Shown here piece by piece: positions 62,856 to 64,000 of a DNA stretch of 64,000 nt. The translations under genes were made by a program, and so were the position numbers. Every line of letters starts with the position of its first letter. Position 1 is the stretch's first letter. The stretch lies in NCBI GenBank assembly GCA_963701205.1, contig OY969575.1, positions 1,922,001 to 1,986,000 on the forward strand, given 5' to 3'. The notes below the pieces were generated by a model, which was not told the DNA's origin, ran no database searches, and worked only from the letters and a program-made list of their open reading frames with translations. The stretch is from JALZKA01 sp963701205 (GTDB taxonomy: Bacteria > Actinomycetota > Thermoleophilia > Solirubrobacterales > 70-9).

Positions 62856-64000
62856 AGGTTCCCGTTTCATGGCTGCGCGAGTACTGCGACCCCGGCCTCA
62901 GCGCTGGTCAGATCGCCGATGCGCTCTCGATGCGCGCCGTCGAGGTCGAAGGCGTGCGCGCTATCGGTCCCGGATCCGCCGGAGGGCTTTGTCGTTGGCC
63001 GCGTTCTGAGCGCCGAGCAGCACCCCAACGCTGATCGCCTGCGCGTCTGCGTGGTTGACGCCGGTGACGGTGAGCGCACCATCGTCTGCGGCGCCCCCAA
63101 CGTCGCCGCCGGTCAGACCGTCGCCGTGGCGCTGCCGGGCGCCACCATGCCGGGCGGGGAGAAGTTGGGCAAGGCGAAGCTGCGCGGCGTCGAGTCCGCC
63201 GGGATGATCTTGTCCGAGGACGAGCTCGAGCTCGGTTCGGACCACGACGGGATCATGGTTTTGGACAACGCGTTGACGCCTGGCGATTCGTTGGCAAGTG
63301 TGTTCACGGTCTGCGAAGACGTGCTGGAGCTGGACTTGAACCCGAACCGCTCCGACTGCCTTGGCATTTACGGTGTCGCCCGGGAAGTCCACGCGCTGAC
63401 GGGCGCCCCGCTGGCGCCACCTCCGTGGGCTGACGACGTCGCGCCCAGCGGGGGCTCGGTCAACGAGCTCGCTTCCGTCACCGTCGAGGATCCGGATCTT
63501 TGCCCCCGATTCTCGGCGCGAGTCTTCGAGGGCGTCCGGATGGGCGCCTCGCCGATCTGGCTGCGCGCCCGCCTCAACGCAGCAGGCCAGCGCCCGATCT
63601 CAAGCATCGTTGACATCACGAACTACGTGATGTTGTTGACCGGACAGCCCCTGCACGCCTTCGACCTCGACAAGGTCCCCGGCGGCGAGCTGATTGTGCG
63701 CAGGGCGCGGACCGGTGAGCGGATGATCACGCTCGACGGCGCCGAGCGAACCCTTGACGGCGAGATGGTTCTGGTTTGCGATCGCGATCAACCGTCGGGA
63801 ATTGCCGGCGTCATGGGCGGGCGGGTCTCTGAGGTCTCTGATGACACCTCGCGGGTTCTGCTGGAGGCCGCCACCTGGATCGGCCCCAACATCATGCGCA
63901 CGTCAAATGCGCTTGGCCTGCGCTCAGAGGCTTCGGCCCGGTTTGAGAAACAGCTCCACCCCGACCTTGCGATCCGAGGCCAGCGGGTGGCCTCCAGGCT
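62852..64000 (+). pseudogene. pheT: Phenylalanyl-tRNA synthetase beta subunit, 5' part with one apparent frameshift (3' end outside window)
   Basis: Begins at TTG 62852, overlapping the pheS stop, with KVPVSWLREYCDPGLSAGQI, typical of PheT. One extra C in the CCC run at 62969-62971 shifts the frame, so the first frame ends at 63034. After correction the frame stays open to the window edge. It shows the EMAP-like tRNA-binding domain (HPNADRLRVC, IVCGAPNVAAGQTVAVALPG), DLNPNRSDCLGIYGVAREVH, then the B3/B4 editing region (FDLDKVPGGELIVRRARTGE) and GIAGVMGGRVSEV. Probably a sequencing error in an intact gene. Confidence 0.88.

Noticed and set aside
1..64000. CRISPR arrays, insertion sequences, rRNA genes or prophage
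   Set aside because: No regularly spaced repeats, transposase genes, rRNA-like sequence or phage structural genes were seen anywhere in the window.

Overview
The window is a gene-dense stretch of chromosome, roughly two-thirds G+C by eye, with about 67 protein-coding genes and three tRNA genes. I saw no rRNA, insertion sequence, prophage or CRISPR array. The gene set points to Actinomycetota, most likely class Thermoleophilia (Solirubrobacterales-like). The evidence is a WhiG/FliA-type sigma factor, a SepIVA/DivIVA-like coiled-coil protein in the DUF177-rpmF-rnc-smc neighbourhood, an actinobacterial-type RNase HI, a secreted protein with the 'SPAMIVALLALVLALTGTAIA'-style signal peptide common in that class, and many GTG starts. 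The species cannot be named from sequence alone.

Layout. 1-8272: end of a DUF3352-like gene, metK, a divergent PH-domain membrane protein, then priA-def-fmt-rsmB-rpe (replication restart, N-terminal processing, initiator tRNA formylation, rRNA methylation, pentose phosphate). 8269-11456, minus strand: a K+/H+ antiporter and a flippase-like protein. 11521-15011: the riboflavin operon ribD-ribE-ribBA-ribH. 15012-15291: a noncoding, repeat-rich gap. 15292-21697: rpmB, a FakA-like kinase, a conserved unknown, recG, rsmD, coaD and the SepIVA-like gene. 22238-33088: the long 'translation, lipid and secretion' block DUF177-rpmF-plsX-acpP-rnc-smc-ftsY-ffh-rpsP-khpA-trmD-rplS-lepB-rnhB. 33085-42492: yraN, comM, dprA, thiD, ilvD, a hydrolase, an L,D-transpeptidase, a tyrosine recombinase and whiG. 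42515-45124: an EF-G paralogue, RNase HI and tRNA-Gly. 45145-51847: a secreted protein, two polysaccharide deacetylases and a five-gene surface-polysaccharide operon. 51907-56727: a hydrolase pair, tRNA-Cys, a cyclic-nucleotide-binding protein, a lipoprotein, an NfeD-like protein, tRNA-Val and a large membrane protein. 56795-64000: thrS, infC, a lipoprotein, rpmI, rplT, an rRNA methyltransferase, pheS and pheT.

How it works together. Most of the window is core information processing and envelope biogenesis, arranged in operons whose genes overlap by 1-4 bases. A striking regularity is a TANNNT hexamer (TAGCCT, TACCAT, TAGGCT and similar) 6-12 bases before the start codon of most operon-leading genes, usually without a Shine-Dalgarno sequence. 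This suggests pervasive leaderless transcription, and I used it to choose several starts. The few genes with a strong ribosome-binding site are secreted proteins.

Most unusual items. (1) An SMC protein of only 781 residues with intact ATPase head motifs, about half the usual coiled coil, and no recognisable hinge. (2) Directly upstream, an RNase III that has lost two of the four usual metal-binding acidic residues. (3) A leaderless 11-codon open frame folded into a 9-bp stem ahead of infC. (4) A terminator-like hairpin abutting the rplS start codon. (5) Long acidic tails on both bL19 and IF3. (6) Four apparent frameshifts confined to pheS and the start of pheT, which look like sequence errors.
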